DNA from: an uncultured bacterium | GTDB taxonomy: Bacteria; Bacillota; Clostridia; Lachnospirales; Lachnospiraceae | NCBI GenBank assembly: GCA_947175015.1 | Contig: CAMWLE010000010.1 | Span: 1 to 54,296 of the forward strand | Direction: 5' to 3' | DNA length: 54,296 nt | Shown here: one piece after another, positions 16,189-25,436 of the stretch | Layout of the letters: every line of letters begins with the position of its first letter | How positions within the stretch are numbered: position 1 is the first letter of the stretch | Notes under the pieces: model-generated | Databases searched by the model: none | Seen by the model: only the letters and a program-made list of their open reading frames with translations | Told to the model about the DNA's origin: nothing | Translations under genes and position numbers: made by a program

Positions 16189-16722
16189 ATGCAGTATTCA
16201 AAAGTAACATACTCGATTCAATGGCCAATTCACTGGGATAAACTGGACGAAAGTAAATTTATCACCAGTGAAGAAGCTCAACAGAAATTCATTAACGGTG
16301 AATTTTACTTTTCTGTTTTGTGGAGTAAATCAGGGGAAATAGTTGCGATTATTGACTACACAGGGACTTATGTAAGTATCCAAATATTTGAAAATGGTTT
16401 TTTTGAGGGACAGCCGAGAAAAGTTCCCAATATATGGAGTGTGTATCGGGCCGAACCACAAAACGACTACCAAAATCTAATATTTGCTCAATATCGAGAT
16501 TGTAATCGACATTACAATTTTCATAATGGCGTAGCTAATCTGTTAATTACAAGCGAATTTTTAGGACATGATATGTCATTTAAAGGACATTATGATAAAG
16601 ATTTTTTAAAGCCATTGTCGATCACTTTTGATGACTATCAGACATTATTTGATAATCAAATCATGATTCAAAAAATGGTTAATAGTATTGAGTTTGTTGA
16701 GAAAAAGCGCAGACGCAAATAA
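16189..16722 (+). CDS. Hypothetical protein, AT-rich orphan
   Basis: A 177-residue soluble protein with no signal peptide or membrane segment and no family I recognise. It is rich in aromatic residues and Asn/Gln (SIQWPIHWDKL, EFYFSVLWSKSG, FGHDMSF-like stretches) and ends in a basic EKKRRRK tail. The frame extends ten residues further up, but the ATG at 16189 follows GGAAGGA by 7 bases. The base composition is clearly more AT-rich than the flanking fragments, and it sits between two gene scars, so it was probably acquired. Position and character would suit an immunity or other accessory protein, but that is only a guess. Confidence 0.55.
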   Translation: MQYSKVTYSIQWPIHWDKLDESKFITSEEAQQKFINGEFYFSVLWSKSGEIVAIIDYTGTYVSIQIFENGFFEGQPRKVPNIWSVYRAEPQNDYQNLIFAQYRDCNRHYNFHNGVANLLITSEFLGHDMSFKGHYDKDFLKPLSITFDDYQTLFDNQIMIQKMVNSIEFVEKKRRRK

Positions 16723-16905
16723 AAAACAATTTCTCATATATATTGAAAATTCGCACAGCCAGGCGAGCCAGTCAACGGTCAAGATAAACGGCGCTTTCAG
16801 CGCCGCCGTTGACAGCCTCGCCCGTCTTTGCTGATGGGTAATCAAGACGGTCAAGGCCGGACGTCAGCCCGTTCATTTCAGCCTTGACGGTTCCCCGCTG
16901 TCCTG

Positions 16906-17058
16906 CTACTTTTCCTGGAGTGTAGCCACGCTTCTGGTCATGGTGTCCATAGCTTTAGTTTCAAGCTGTGATTCGTGAAATCGCCAATACTCGACTCCAT
17001 CAACATGAAAGGCAAAAGGGCCTGGCAAAGAATATTCTTTTACTACAGGAACACTATC
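16906..17058 (-). pseudogene. Fragment of a mobile-element-like protein
   Basis: Directly after the stop of the GH140-like gene, the same frame stays open for about 50 codons and reads like the end of a protein (AFHVDGVEYWRF, then ESQLETKAMDTMTRS, stop TAG at 16906-16908). Further down (16730-16900) more GC-rich coding-like sequence and a hairpin ggcgctttcagcgcc at about 16782-16796 follow. No start codon or ribosome site is present. I take it as debris of an integrated element; the family is not known to me. Confidence 0.3.
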
Positions 17059-18363
17059 TTACATTTCACATTCCCGAATCACCAACACCCAGTCGTTCTG
17101 TCCGCAATATCGCTGCGGCGGCTTCACGGTCATTTTGTCAATCCCTGATACTTCCCGAAACAAGGATAAGACTCCGCTTGTGGGATCGAACCAATATGCG
17201 TACATTTTCCTATCCCCATACCCGTTCAGACCGATTGTAAATTCCTCCCCCGTATAATCATAGCAAAAAATAAAACCTGGCCCTGCAAATACAGCAATCC
17301 TTCCGTATTTTTCTCTCTGTCCGGATAACAGAAGTTCTTCCGCAGCTTTCCCTTGGGTGAAATCCACACTGTTCATCAATTTAGCCAAATGGCCCATATG
17401 CCCGCTGCCTTCATGGTGCATTGCCTCCTGCCACACTTCTCTGACACCATAATTTCCCGGTTCTGATAAATCATTATAAAACTGCATTATGGCATTATCC
17501 CCATAAGTATGCCCCATTGCCCCCTGGAACACAGACCAATAGGCATATCTTCTGACATCCCATGCCTGCCAGAAAGGTTCGCTTGGGTCATGTAGTCCCT
17601 GGGGAATCCACTCATAGGAAGGCTCTCCGTCAATGGTGGGCTTCTGCTGTTCCTGTTTCAGATCCCGATCCACATATTTCCAATTGTCTTCGCCGTAAAA
17701 TTCCTCCCCCACATCATCCCATTGCTTCAATACCGCCTGGTCATATCTGCGGTGGCCTGACTGAAACATATGAAAATCCAGCCACTTCTCATGATGGAAC
17801 CATAAGGAAGAAGATGTTCTTCCAAAAGGATGATAACCGATCAGCACCTCCGGCATTTTTTCCTTCAGCCTTGTACCAAACACATGATACAATTCCGGGT
17901 TCACATCCCCCCTGATATCGCCTCCCAGAAGCCATATGATATTGGGATATTTGCCAAATCTCTCATATAGATACGCCGCATACCTTTCCACATTGCCCAT
18001 ATGCAGAATACCTGCTTTCACGATACTTCCCCAGGTGGGAAGCAGCGCCATATACATTCCTGCTTCTTCCGCCAGTCTGACGATTGCCTCACAGTGATCC
18101 CAATACTCCTTTGTGGTCACATCACGTTTTACCCTGGCCAGACTGCTTTGAAATTCTCCCGGCATATTGTGAACCAAAGTTGCCTGTATCACATTAAAGC
18201 CCTTTTCTTTGCGGTTATTCAAATATAAAAAAGCTTCTTCCTCCGTACACTGCTGAAAAAGCAGCCATGCCGTATCTCCCATCCAGAAAAACGGCCTTCC
18301 ACCATTCTCAAGATACCTGTGATTGCCGCTGACCCTCAACGGCCCATACTCCCAGAATTTCAT
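17059..18363 (-). CDS. DUF4038 glycoside hydrolase, GH140 (apiosidase)-like
   Basis: A 434-residue TIM-barrel glycoside hydrolase without signal peptide, so intracellular. DUF4038 features are FFWMGDTAWLLFQ near residues 25-37, GFNVIQATLVHN, NIIWLLGGDIRGD (about 140-152) and DGEPSYE (about 245-251). By analogy with GH140 the catalytic pair is the Asp in GGD and the Glu in DGEPSYE. The C-terminal 80 residues form a small beta domain with YAYWFDPTSG. GH140 members remove apiose from rhamnogalacturonan II; related DUF4038 proteins act on other pectin or xylan side chains. It follows the GH28 gene on the same strand, which supports a pectin-directed unit. Confidence 0.82.
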   Translation of the reverse strand: MKFWEYGPLRVSGNHRYLENGGRPFFWMGDTAWLLFQQCTEEEAFLYLNNRKEKGFNVIQATLVHNMPGEFQSSLARVKRDVTTKEYWDHCEAIVRLAEEAGMYMALLPTWGSIVKAGILHMGNVERYAAYLYERFGKYPNIIWLLGGDIRGDVNPELYHVFGTRLKEKMPEVLIGYHPFGRTSSSLWFHHEKWLDFHMFQSGHRRYDQAVLKQWDDVGEEFYGEDNWKYVDRDLKQEQQKPTIDGEPSYEWIPQGLHDPSEPFWQAWDVRRYAYWSVFQGAMGHTYGDNAIMQFYNDLSEPGNYGVREVWQEAMHHEGSGHMGHLAKLMNSVDFTQGKAAEELLLSGQREKYGRIAVFAGPGFIFCYDYTGEEFTIGLNGYGDRKMYAYWFDPTSGVLSLFREVSGIDKMTVKPPQRYCGQNDWVLVIRECEM

Positions 18364-18432
18364 ATTTTATCCCACTCCATCATAACCATTAACTGTTGTC
18401 GTTTTTCAGTGCATTTCCTTCAAAGACAGTCC

Positions 18433-18549
18433 TCAAATGATTTCCCGGCGCATCTCCCTTCAATGCAGTCTCCGAACGATTTCCGGCTCCATCTCATCCA
18501 ACGCAATCCCTGAACGATTTCCGGCTCCATCTCATCCAACGCAATCCTT
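18433..18549. repeat. 38-bp tandem repeat between the GH28 and GH140-like genes
   Basis: Two nearly identical 38-base copies (18474-18511 and 18512-18549, one difference) preceded by a diverged copy of about 41 bases. The array fills the spacer between the GH28 stop and the GH140-like start. Confidence 0.85.
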
Positions 18550-18565
18550 GGCCACTTGCCTCACA

Positions 18566-19945
18566 TCATTCCTTATTTCCGACAAATTCCACACGTTCCA
18601 TTGTAACACTCCCGACGTTGCATAGTTCTGTCTCCTGCTCACACACAATCATGGCATCCGACAATGTAATTCGGTCTATGGTATGCTGCTCCAGCTTCTC
18701 TTCAAACGGAAGCCCCTCCGCCTTCAAGCCGACTTCCGCCCCCAGACAGGTAATATGTTTCATTGTAATATCTTTAAAATAAGGAATATCCTCCCAAACG
18801 ATGTTTTCCGGTACCATCTGCCGCTTCTCCCTATCCAATACATATCCCATAGAGAAAATAATTGCTTCCTTTTTTATCCGTAACATTTGGATTCTATCCA
18901 ATGTAACATCCTCTACAACGCCACCTCTGCCATAAGCCGATTTGAACCGAATTCCCACATCCGTCCCGATAAAATTGCAATCCACAGCCTCCACATGCCT
19001 TACACCCCTGGACATTTCACTTCCCACTACAAATCCACCATGCCCATGCAGAACCGTACAATTCTTTATCCGCACATACTCCGTAGGCCCCTTGGTCTGC
19101 CTTGCAGCTACACCCTTCCCTGCTTTTAAGCAGATGGCATCATCCCCCACGTCGAACCTGGAATCTGTAATTTCCACATATTTACAAGACTCCACATCCA
19201 GACCGTCCCCGTTCTGAGCATAATAAGGGTTGGCCACATTAACTCTTCTGACAGTTACATGCTCACAAAAACAGGTATGGATATTCCAGGCCGGTGAATT
19301 TCGAGAAGTAATATCTTCTATCAGCACATGATCACAATGATAAAACCGAATCATCACAGGCCGGAAATAATCCCAATAGCCTTCCGCTGCATTGAGGTCA
19401 CTGTGTTCCAGACTGCCCTCAGCCTCCGCCATCCACCCATCATAAAAGGTTTTGGAAGGCATCCAGATCAGTCCGTCTCCCCCCGACACCGTGTATTGGG
19501 ATTTCTTCATCAATTCTTCCCATTCCTTTTTTGTCAGTTTCCCTTGCTTCACAGGCCGCCACAGATCACCATTTCCATCTATGACACCTTTGCCCGTAAT
19601 AGATACATGGGAGGCATGCTCCGCAGAAATGGGAGATTTGGCGCGAATATTGGGCATGCCTTCAAAATCAGACAAATACAAGGTATTTTCCTCTTTCGAT
19701 TTAGAAAATACCAGCATTGCCCCCTGTTCCAGATGAAGTTCTATATGAGACTTCAACTCTATGGGACCACTGAGCCAGATTCCCTCCGGCACCACAACTC
19801 TCCCGCCGCCATTCTCACTTGCGGCATCTATGGCCCTGCGTATGGCCTCTGAATTAGAATATATCCCTCCCGCAACAGCCCCATAATCTCTGATATTGTA
19901 CTCTCTCTCCTGTTTGTCCGGCAATTCTACCTGAAACTCATTCAT
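18566..19945 (-). CDS. GH28 polygalacturonase-family glycoside hydrolase
   Basis: A 459-residue right-handed parallel beta-helix enzyme of family GH28, acting on pectin-type galacturonides. Family motifs are in order: NGDGLDV (equivalent to NTDG), GDDAICLKAG with the paired catalytic Asp, GHGGFVVGSEM with the conserved His, and GIRFKSAYGRGG (the RIK region). The N-terminal strand YNIRDYGAVAGG is typical. There is no signal peptide, so it probably works on imported oligomers as an exo-enzyme. The frame runs 26 codons further up; the ATG at 19945 has GGGAGG 7 bases upstream while the earlier ATG is too close. It is followed by the GH140-like gene. Confidence 0.9.
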   Translation of the reverse strand: MNEFQVELPDKQEREYNIRDYGAVAGGIYSNSEAIRRAIDAASENGGGRVVVPEGIWLSGPIELKSHIELHLEQGAMLVFSKSKEENTLYLSDFEGMPNIRAKSPISAEHASHVSITGKGVIDGNGDLWRPVKQGKLTKKEWEELMKKSQYTVSGGDGLIWMPSKTFYDGWMAEAEGSLEHSDLNAAEGYWDYFRPVMIRFYHCDHVLIEDITSRNSPAWNIHTCFCEHVTVRRVNVANPYYAQNGDGLDVESCKYVEITDSRFDVGDDAICLKAGKGVAARQTKGPTEYVRIKNCTVLHGHGGFVVGSEMSRGVRHVEAVDCNFIGTDVGIRFKSAYGRGGVVEDVTLDRIQMLRIKKEAIIFSMGYVLDREKRQMVPENIVWEDIPYFKDITMKHITCLGAEVGLKAEGLPFEEKLEQHTIDRITLSDAMIVCEQETELCNVGSVTMERVEFVGNKE

Positions 19946-19988
19946 TCTCATACCTCCCTGTCCTGCAGTTCTACCCGTAAATGATTCC

Positions 19989-20115
19989 CCTGATACCAAC
20001 GTCCTGCGCTCCCTGTGCAGCATTCACCCTGATACCAGCGTCCTGCACTTCCCGCGCAACATTCCCCCTGATACCAGCGTCCTGCGCTCCCTGTGCAGCA
20101 TTCACCCTGATACCA
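19989..20115. repeat. 39-bp tandem repeat upstream of the GH28 gene
   Basis: Three 39-base copies (19989-20027, 20028-20066, 20067-20105) plus the first 10 bases of a fourth. Copies 1 and 3 are almost identical. It lies about 45 bases before the GH28 start, in the probable leader or promoter. Confidence 0.88.
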
Positions 20116-20202
20116 CCTCGCCCACTCTTGGAAGACGAAATCGCCATAACTCTATTCTACTACACTTTTCTTCTTTCTGCAAAAAATATCGTAAAAAAAC
20201 TA

Positions 20203-20231
20203 TTGCAAATTTTCACAAAAAGCAGTTAAAT
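20203..20231 (+). promoter_or_regulatory. Possible promoter of asnA
   Basis: TTGCAA (20203-20208), 17 bases, TTAAAT (20226-20231). The -10 is weak. A hairpin atattca/tgaatat (20242-20248 with 20269-20275) follows in the leader. Confidence 0.35.
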
Positions 20232-20312
20232 AAGAAAGTAGATATTCAATACTAAAAAGCCTCTTGGCTGAATATTGATGAACAGAATCCATACAAAGAA
20301 AGTAGGAACATT

Positions 20313-21323
20313 ATGTCAAACATTTTATTACCCAAAAACTATCATTCAGAACTGAATCTATATGAGACTCAGATTGCCATCAAAAAGGTGAAAGACTTCT
20401 TCCAGACACTATTGGCTGAACGGCTGCACCTTCTGCGTGTATCCGCGCCTCTTGTGGTAGATCCGAAATCCGGCATGAATGACAACCTGAACGGCGTGGA
20501 GCGTCCCATATCCTTTGACATCAAATGTCAGAACGGCAAGGAAGCCGAGATCGTGCAATCTCTGGCGAAATGGAAACGTTATGCACTCAAAAAATATGGC
20601 TTTTCCGTTGGTGAAGGACTCTATACGGATATGAGTGCTATCCGAAGGGATGAGGATATGGACAATATCCATTCCATTTATGTGGATCAGTGGGATTGGG
20701 AGAAAATCATCTCCAAAGAGGACCGCAATGAGGAAACCCTGAAAGAGACCGTTCGTACTGTATACAAAGTATTGCGCAAAACCGAGAAATACATGTCAAT
20801 ACACTACGATTATATTGAAGAGATACTGCCTCACGACATTTTCTTTATCACCACCAGGGAGTTGGAAGAAATGTTCCCGGATTACACTCCGAAGGAGCGG
20901 GAATACTATATATCCAAAGCAAAAGGGGCCGTATGTATTATGCAGATCGGCGGTGCGCTGGCAAACGGCAAACCCCATGACGGCCGGGCGCCGGACTATG
21001 ACGATTGGACGCTGAACGCAGATATTATTGTATACTATCCTGTTCTGGACATTGCCCTGGAACTGTCCAGTATGGGCATTCGTGTAGACAGTAGAACACT
21101 GCTTTACCAGTTGAACGAAGCCGAATGTCTGGAGAGAGCACATTTACCCTTCCACCAGGCAGTGCTTCAAGATAAATTGCCTTTCACCATCGGCGGAGGC
21201 ATCGGCCAGTCACGTATCTGTATGTTCTTCCTACGCAAAGCGCATATTGGAGAAGTGCAATGCTCATTGTGGCCCGCGGAACTGATGCAGAAAGCAGAAC
21301 AGTCAGGACTGCAGCTTCTATAA
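20313..21323 (+). CDS. asnA: Aspartate-ammonia ligase
   Basis: A 336-residue ammonia-dependent asparagine synthetase: aspartate, ammonia and ATP give asparagine, AMP and pyrophosphate, in the cytoplasm. It is full length and shows the class II tRNA-synthetase-like fold motifs: RLHLLRVSAPLVVD, GMNDNLNGVERPISFD, the TDMSAIRRDE loop, VDQWDWEK, and GGGIGQSRICMFFLRKAHIGEVQ at the end. The ATG follows AGTAGGA. It is a single gene, convergent to the histidine kinase, with a strong inverted repeat between them. Typical of fermentative gut Firmicutes with ready access to ammonium. Confidence 0.95.
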   Translation: MSNILLPKNYHSELNLYETQIAIKKVKDFFQTLLAERLHLLRVSAPLVVDPKSGMNDNLNGVERPISFDIKCQNGKEAEIVQSLAKWKRYALKKYGFSVGEGLYTDMSAIRRDEDMDNIHSIYVDQWDWEKIISKEDRNEETLKETVRTVYKVLRKTEKYMSIHYDYIEEILPHDIFFITTRELEEMFPDYTPKEREYYISKAKGAVCIMQIGGALANGKPHDGRAPDYDDWTLNADIIVYYPVLDIALELSSMGIRVDSRTLLYQLNEAECLERAHLPFHQAVLQDKLPFTIGGGIGQSRICMFFLRKAHIGEVQCSLWPAELMQKAEQSGLQLL

Positions 21324-21437
21324 GCCCCTGACATGATATTGCCTTGTATCCAAAACACAACAAGCAATACCCAGCCATAAATCATAGCCCTGCGATGATT
21401 AGACGGCAAAACTGACATAGCAATTTACCTTAACACC

Positions 21438-21477
21438 AAATATGGCATGATGATTTACGAATCATCATGCCATATTT
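21438..21477. terminator. Perfect 18-bp inverted repeat, probable bidirectional terminator
   Basis: Arms 21438-21455 and 21460-21477 are perfectly complementary around the tetraloop tacg. The arms end in AAAT/ATTT, so either strand has only a short U stretch. It lies between the convergent asnA and histidine-kinase genes. A direct 12-base repeat (tttcaaatcaat) follows at 21475-21498; the rest of 21499-21626 has no gene. Confidence 0.65.
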
Positions 21478-21626
21478 CAAATCAATTTCAAATCAATTTC
21501 CTATCATCTTCTGCTCTAATCTCTACCATAAGCTATACACAGATTACCACCCGGTATCCTGTCAATACATTATGGCACTCTTCTCTTCACTCAGCGCAAT
21601 CCCCTGTGGAAACATTCACCCTGCCC

Positions 21627-24600
21627 TTATTTCACAAACTGTCCCAACACATTTATAAACATTTCCACATCAATAGGCTTTGCCAGATGAGCGTTCATCC
21701 CATTCTTAATCGCCGCTTCCTTATCCTCCTCCAACGCATTGGCCGTCATCGCAATGATGGGCAGTGTCCTGACATCCTTCCTGGGGAGATTCCTGATCGT
21801 CCTGGTAGCCTCGTAGCCATTCATAATGGGCATCTGCACATCCATAAGTATGGCATCATAATAATATTCCTCTGAATCCTTCACCATTGACACCGCATCC
21901 GTTCCGTCCGGCGCGGACTCCACCGTAAATCCGGCTTCTGTCAGTATGACTTCCGCAATCTCACGATTTAGCTCGATATCCTCCACCAGCAGAATGCGCT
22001 TCCCCTTAAAATCCGCCAAAGTCCATACGGCGGCGGCTTCCTCTTTTTCCAACATGTTATTTGCAGCAAGCAAAGCCGCCTTCAGGTCAGACATAAAGAG
22101 CGGCTTGGCACAAAATGCGGTAATGCCTGCTTCCTTTGCCTCTTCCTCTATATCCGTCCAATCATATGCGGTTAAAATAATAATCGGCGCCTCATTTCCC
22201 ACTGCGCTGCGAATCTTTCTTGCCGTCTCAATCCCGCTGGTCTCCGGCATCTGCCAGTCAATGATATAGGTATGGTAAGAATCCCCCTCTTCATAGGCTG
22301 CTTTCGCCCGATACGCTGCCTCTCTGCCGGATGTTGTCCACTCAGAACGCATTCCAATCTGCTTCAGCATCTTACTCACACTGTCACACACATTAAAATC
22401 ATCATCCACCACCAACGCACGCAGACCATTTAATTCCTGTATCTGTTCCGCATTCTTTTCCACATCCTGCAGCTTCAGGGTAACCTCCACCCTGAACGTA
22501 CTACCTTTGCCCACCTCACTCTCTACGCTGATGGTACCGTTCATCATCTCGACAATATTTCTTGTGATTGCCATGCCAAGTCCCGTTCCCTGAATACCGG
22601 ATTGGGTTACCGTATTTTCCCGTTCAAACGGTTCAAAAATATGCTTCACAAATTCCTTCGACATTCCGATTCCGGTATCCTTAATGATAAAAATATAATC
22701 CCCATATCCATGCCGATAAGTGGTTTTCTGCATGATTCGGAAAGAAATTGTTCCACCGGCCGGCGTATATTTCACCGCATTGCTCAACAGATTGATAAAT
22801 ACCTGATTCAACTTCAGCGAATCCGCTATAACATCTTCATTGGCAACTTCAAAAGTGTCAATAAACAGTTCAAGCTGCTTTGCCTTCACCTGGGGCTGAA
22901 TAATATTCACCAGATTATGCATCAGCTCGGAAATATTGCACTCCTGCTCCTTAATCTGTACCTTTCCGCTCTCAATACGGCTCATATCCAGAATGTCATT
23001 AATGAGGCTGAGCAAATGATTACTGGAGGAAAGCACTTTCTGCAGGCAATCCCTTACCTGGTCCTTATTGTCAATATGGCTGACTGCAATGGTAGTAAAC
23101 CCGATAATGGCATTCATTGGTGTACGTATGTCATGAGACATATTGGACAGGAACGTGGTCTTGGCTCTGTTTGCATGCTGTGCCTGCATCAACGCATCCT
23201 GCAAGGCCTGGGTCTGTTCCTTCTGCTTCAGCACCTGCTTTGTAATCTCCTTTGATACCACCATCACCATAATATCACCTGTCTCATCATCCGTTGTCAT
23301 AATAAACGATTGACGTACACAGATTTTATCCTCCTGAGAAATGCCGCACCAATAATCAATTGTCACTTCCGCCTGACCCTGCCGGAAGTGTTCTCTCAAA
23401 TACTCCAAATTGACCGCCTCGGAATATTCCTCTATAGATTCCGCAGACACGAACTTTTTCCATCTCTCCAAGTATTCTGAGGCCTTGCATGGCGCTTCCA
23501 ACCCTACCTTTTCAAGTAAGGATATCTGTCTTTCACCGCTTGTCTGTATCACATCCTGTTCAATCAGATCCTGTGTCAGATTAAATTCAAAATTACAGAC
23601 AGCTCCGGAAGCAATGGCAATTCGATACTGCCTCTCCTTACGATTGGCCTGCGACATTTCCGCCTGAATATGCAGCTCTTTTTCCTTAATTTCCGTAATA
23701 TCCTGCCTGATGAACAGCACTTTTTGCGCATTGCCGTCCTTTCGCTCCAGACAGATAAAATTTGCATGCTCCCATTCTGCCCGGCCGCCCCGAAGCACAT
23801 GGCACTCAAATCTCAAATCATCCTGCTCCGCCAGCGCCTCTATAAGCGCCTCTCTGGCAATGCGGTGAGCGAATTCCTGACGTTCTCCTTCTACTGTCAA
23901 ACGAGCAGTTAGTCGCTGCGCCAGCTTCCCATAACTACCGCTCACCGGCAGAGTACTATCTTCCGGTCTTGTACCGGCCAAATACTGATAGGTGTCCGCA
24001 TCCAAATCAATCATGACAAAACGCGAAAATAATGTATTCACGCCGCTGATAATATAACCCATCTCTTTGTTTTCTCGTTCCAACAGCTTCTTTTCCCGTC
24101 CCGCCCTGATGATCAATGCTATCACATAAAGGAAAAACAAGCCAATCATCATTGCTTCCAGTTGGATTCCCACACTGTTCTCCACTCGAATCATCTCCTG
24201 GGTCACATTCTTCGGAAATGTCTGAACCAGAAAAAATCCGGTCTCCGGCAGATGCCTGACGCAGATATTATCTGTTTTACTATCGGAATCACAAATAAAT
24301 GCCCCTCTCCCATTACTGTCAAAAACATCGTTTACATTGTGGGCTGTTTTTTCATCAATTGTATTGGACTCTGTCAATATGTCAATAATGCTTCTATCAT
24401 AAGTATTCATGTCAGAACTTGCAATTACCCTTTTGTCCGGCATACATAGAAATACATCCGCCGGCTCCCCAAAATAAGTCGTAAAAAGCATCTCCTGCAA
24501 ATACTCTTCCGCCAGATAAGCGCCCCGGAGCACACCGACAATTTCTCCTTTGTAATACACCGGCGCATAAAAATTTACCATGGTTTCATCAAAAAAATTG

Positions 24601-25019
24601 GAGTCAAATACAACTTCAATACCGCTCTCCCCGGCAATACCGCTGAGATAAAAATACCGCCTGGTAACATCTGCAACCCGCCCGTCCGAAGCATAATCCA
24701 TGCCATTGATATCTGTATATATCACAGCATCAAAGGAAGAATTGGCTTCTATTTCTCTCAACATTTGTGCGGTAACTGCCGGCTCATTTAAACTCTCCCC
24801 CAGAAAATAAGTGTATGTATTGATCAGATTCAACGCATTACATAACTCATCATCAATCTGAGTTGCCTTCAAATGCGCCGAATCCGCCGCATAATTTTTA
24901 TTTCTCTCTTCCATCCGCCTGCTGTTCTGGGTGGCATACCAATGAAATAACATAATAATAGCCACCAGAAGAAGCAGTACATAACCAACTTCCTGTAATG
25001 ATTTCTTTCTTCCCTTCAT
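21627..25019 (-). CDS. Hybrid sensor histidine kinase with two receiver domains
   Basis: A 1130-residue membrane-bound hybrid sensor kinase. Order (from the chosen start): membrane helix 12-27; extracytoplasmic dCache-like sensor about 40-285; membrane helix 290-306; two PAS-like domains (about 320-445 and 460-595); HisKA with phospho-His629 in NMSHDIRTPMNAI; HATPase with N-box NQVFINLLSNAVKYTP and GTGLGMAI; receiver 1 with Asp921 (IIDWQMPE); receiver 2 with Asp1060 (LMDVQMP). There is no Hpt domain. The frame extends 31 residues up, but the ATG at 25019 has AGGAGG at 9 bases and gives a normal short cytoplasmic N-terminus. It stands alone without a response regulator gene, so its output partner is elsewhere. 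Signal unknown. Confidence 0.9.
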   Translation of the reverse strand: MKGRKKSLQEVGYVLLLLVAIIMLFHWYATQNSRRMEERNKNYAADSAHLKATQIDDELCNALNLINTYTYFLGESLNEPAVTAQMLREIEANSSFDAVIYTDINGMDYASDGRVADVTRRYFYLSGIAGESGIEVVFDSNFFDETMVNFYAPVYYKGEIVGVLRGAYLAEEYLQEMLFTTYFGEPADVFLCMPDKRVIASSDMNTYDRSIIDILTESNTIDEKTAHNVNDVFDSNGRGAFICDSDSKTDNICVRHLPETGFFLVQTFPKNVTQEMIRVENSVGIQLEAMMIGLFFLYVIALIIRAGREKKLLERENKEMGYIISGVNTLFSRFVMIDLDADTYQYLAGTRPEDSTLPVSGSYGKLAQRLTARLTVEGERQEFAHRIAREALIEALAEQDDLRFECHVLRGGRAEWEHANFICLERKDGNAQKVLFIRQDITEIKEKELHIQAEMSQANRKERQYRIAIASGAVCNFEFNLTQDLIEQDVIQTSGERQISLLEKVGLEAPCKASEYLERWKKFVSAESIEEYSEAVNLEYLREHFRQGQAEVTIDYWCGISQEDKICVRQSFIMTTDDETGDIMVMVVSKEITKQVLKQKEQTQALQDALMQAQHANRAKTTFLSNMSHDIRTPMNAIIGFTTIAVSHIDNKDQVRDCLQKVLSSSNHLLSLINDILDMSRIESGKVQIKEQECNISELMHNLVNIIQPQVKAKQLELFIDTFEVANEDVIADSLKLNQVFINLLSNAVKYTPAGGTISFRIMQKTTYRHGYGDYIFIIKDTGIGMSKEFVKHIFEPFERENTVTQSGIQGTGLGMAITRNIVEMMNGTISVESEVGKGSTFRVEVTLKLQDVEKNAEQIQELNGLRALVVDDDFNVCDSVSKMLKQIGMRSEWTTSGREAAYRAKAAYEEGDSYHTYIIDWQMPETSGIETARKIRSAVGNEAPIIILTAYDWTDIEEEAKEAGITAFCAKPLFMSDLKAALLAANNMLEKEEAAAVWTLADFKGKRILLVEDIELNREIAEVILTEAGFTVESAPDGTDAVSMVKDSEEYYYDAILMDVQMPIMNGYEATRTIRNLPRKDVRTLPIIAMTANALEEDKEAAIKNGMNAHLAKPIDVEMFINVLGQFVK

Positions 25020-25255
25020 CACGAATTGCCTCCTGTTCCAGTTCCCACATGCTCCCTTAAATAAGAACATTATACTCTTTATTGCTCCACAAATCAATGC
25101 CGGCATAACCATTGGGAATAAAAAGATAACAGGACTTCACAATCCTTCCGATTTTCTGCACTGTTTCTCCTCTTCGTCTCGCCGGCAAAAAACAGTTGTA
25201 TTTATAACAACTCATGATACACTATATTTAATTGCACTTCCATATGGTTTGAGAA

Positions 25256-25411
25256 ATGTTAATACCAAAACAGCGCTTGACAGAATTTTCAGCTTATCCT
25301 ATGCTGAATATACAAGGAAAAAGACAAAGCTGTGAAGATTTGGGAAGCAGCCTGACAGGAGAACAGGCACAAGAATACAACATTTTTATGGACAACATTT
25401 TTATGGAATAA
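25256..25411 (+). CDS. Possible small protein upstream of the AAA-ATPase gene
   Basis: An ATG at 25256 opens 51 codons (start [11 protein letters not shown], later [13 protein letters not shown], end DNIFME). The composition is protein-like, but the ribosome site is weak (TTGAGAA). A promoter-like TTGACA/TATGCT pair lies inside it, so both cannot be fully right. Its 3' end carries a direct duplication of 15 bases (acaacatttttatgg). No homology is recognised; it could be a leader peptide or a remnant. Confidence 0.25.
   Translation: MLIPKQRLTEFSAYPMLNIQGKRQSCEDLGSSLTGEQAQEYNIFMDNIFME
25277..25305 (+). promoter_or_regulatory. Promoter candidate for the AAA-ATPase/nuclease gene
   Basis: Perfect TTGACA (25277-25282), 17 bases, TATGCT (25300-25305), about 130 bases before the gene. 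The rest of 25020-25250 is AT-rich without a gene. Confidence 0.5.
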
Positions 25412-25436
25412 AAAGCTTAGTTACGGAGGTGGTATG

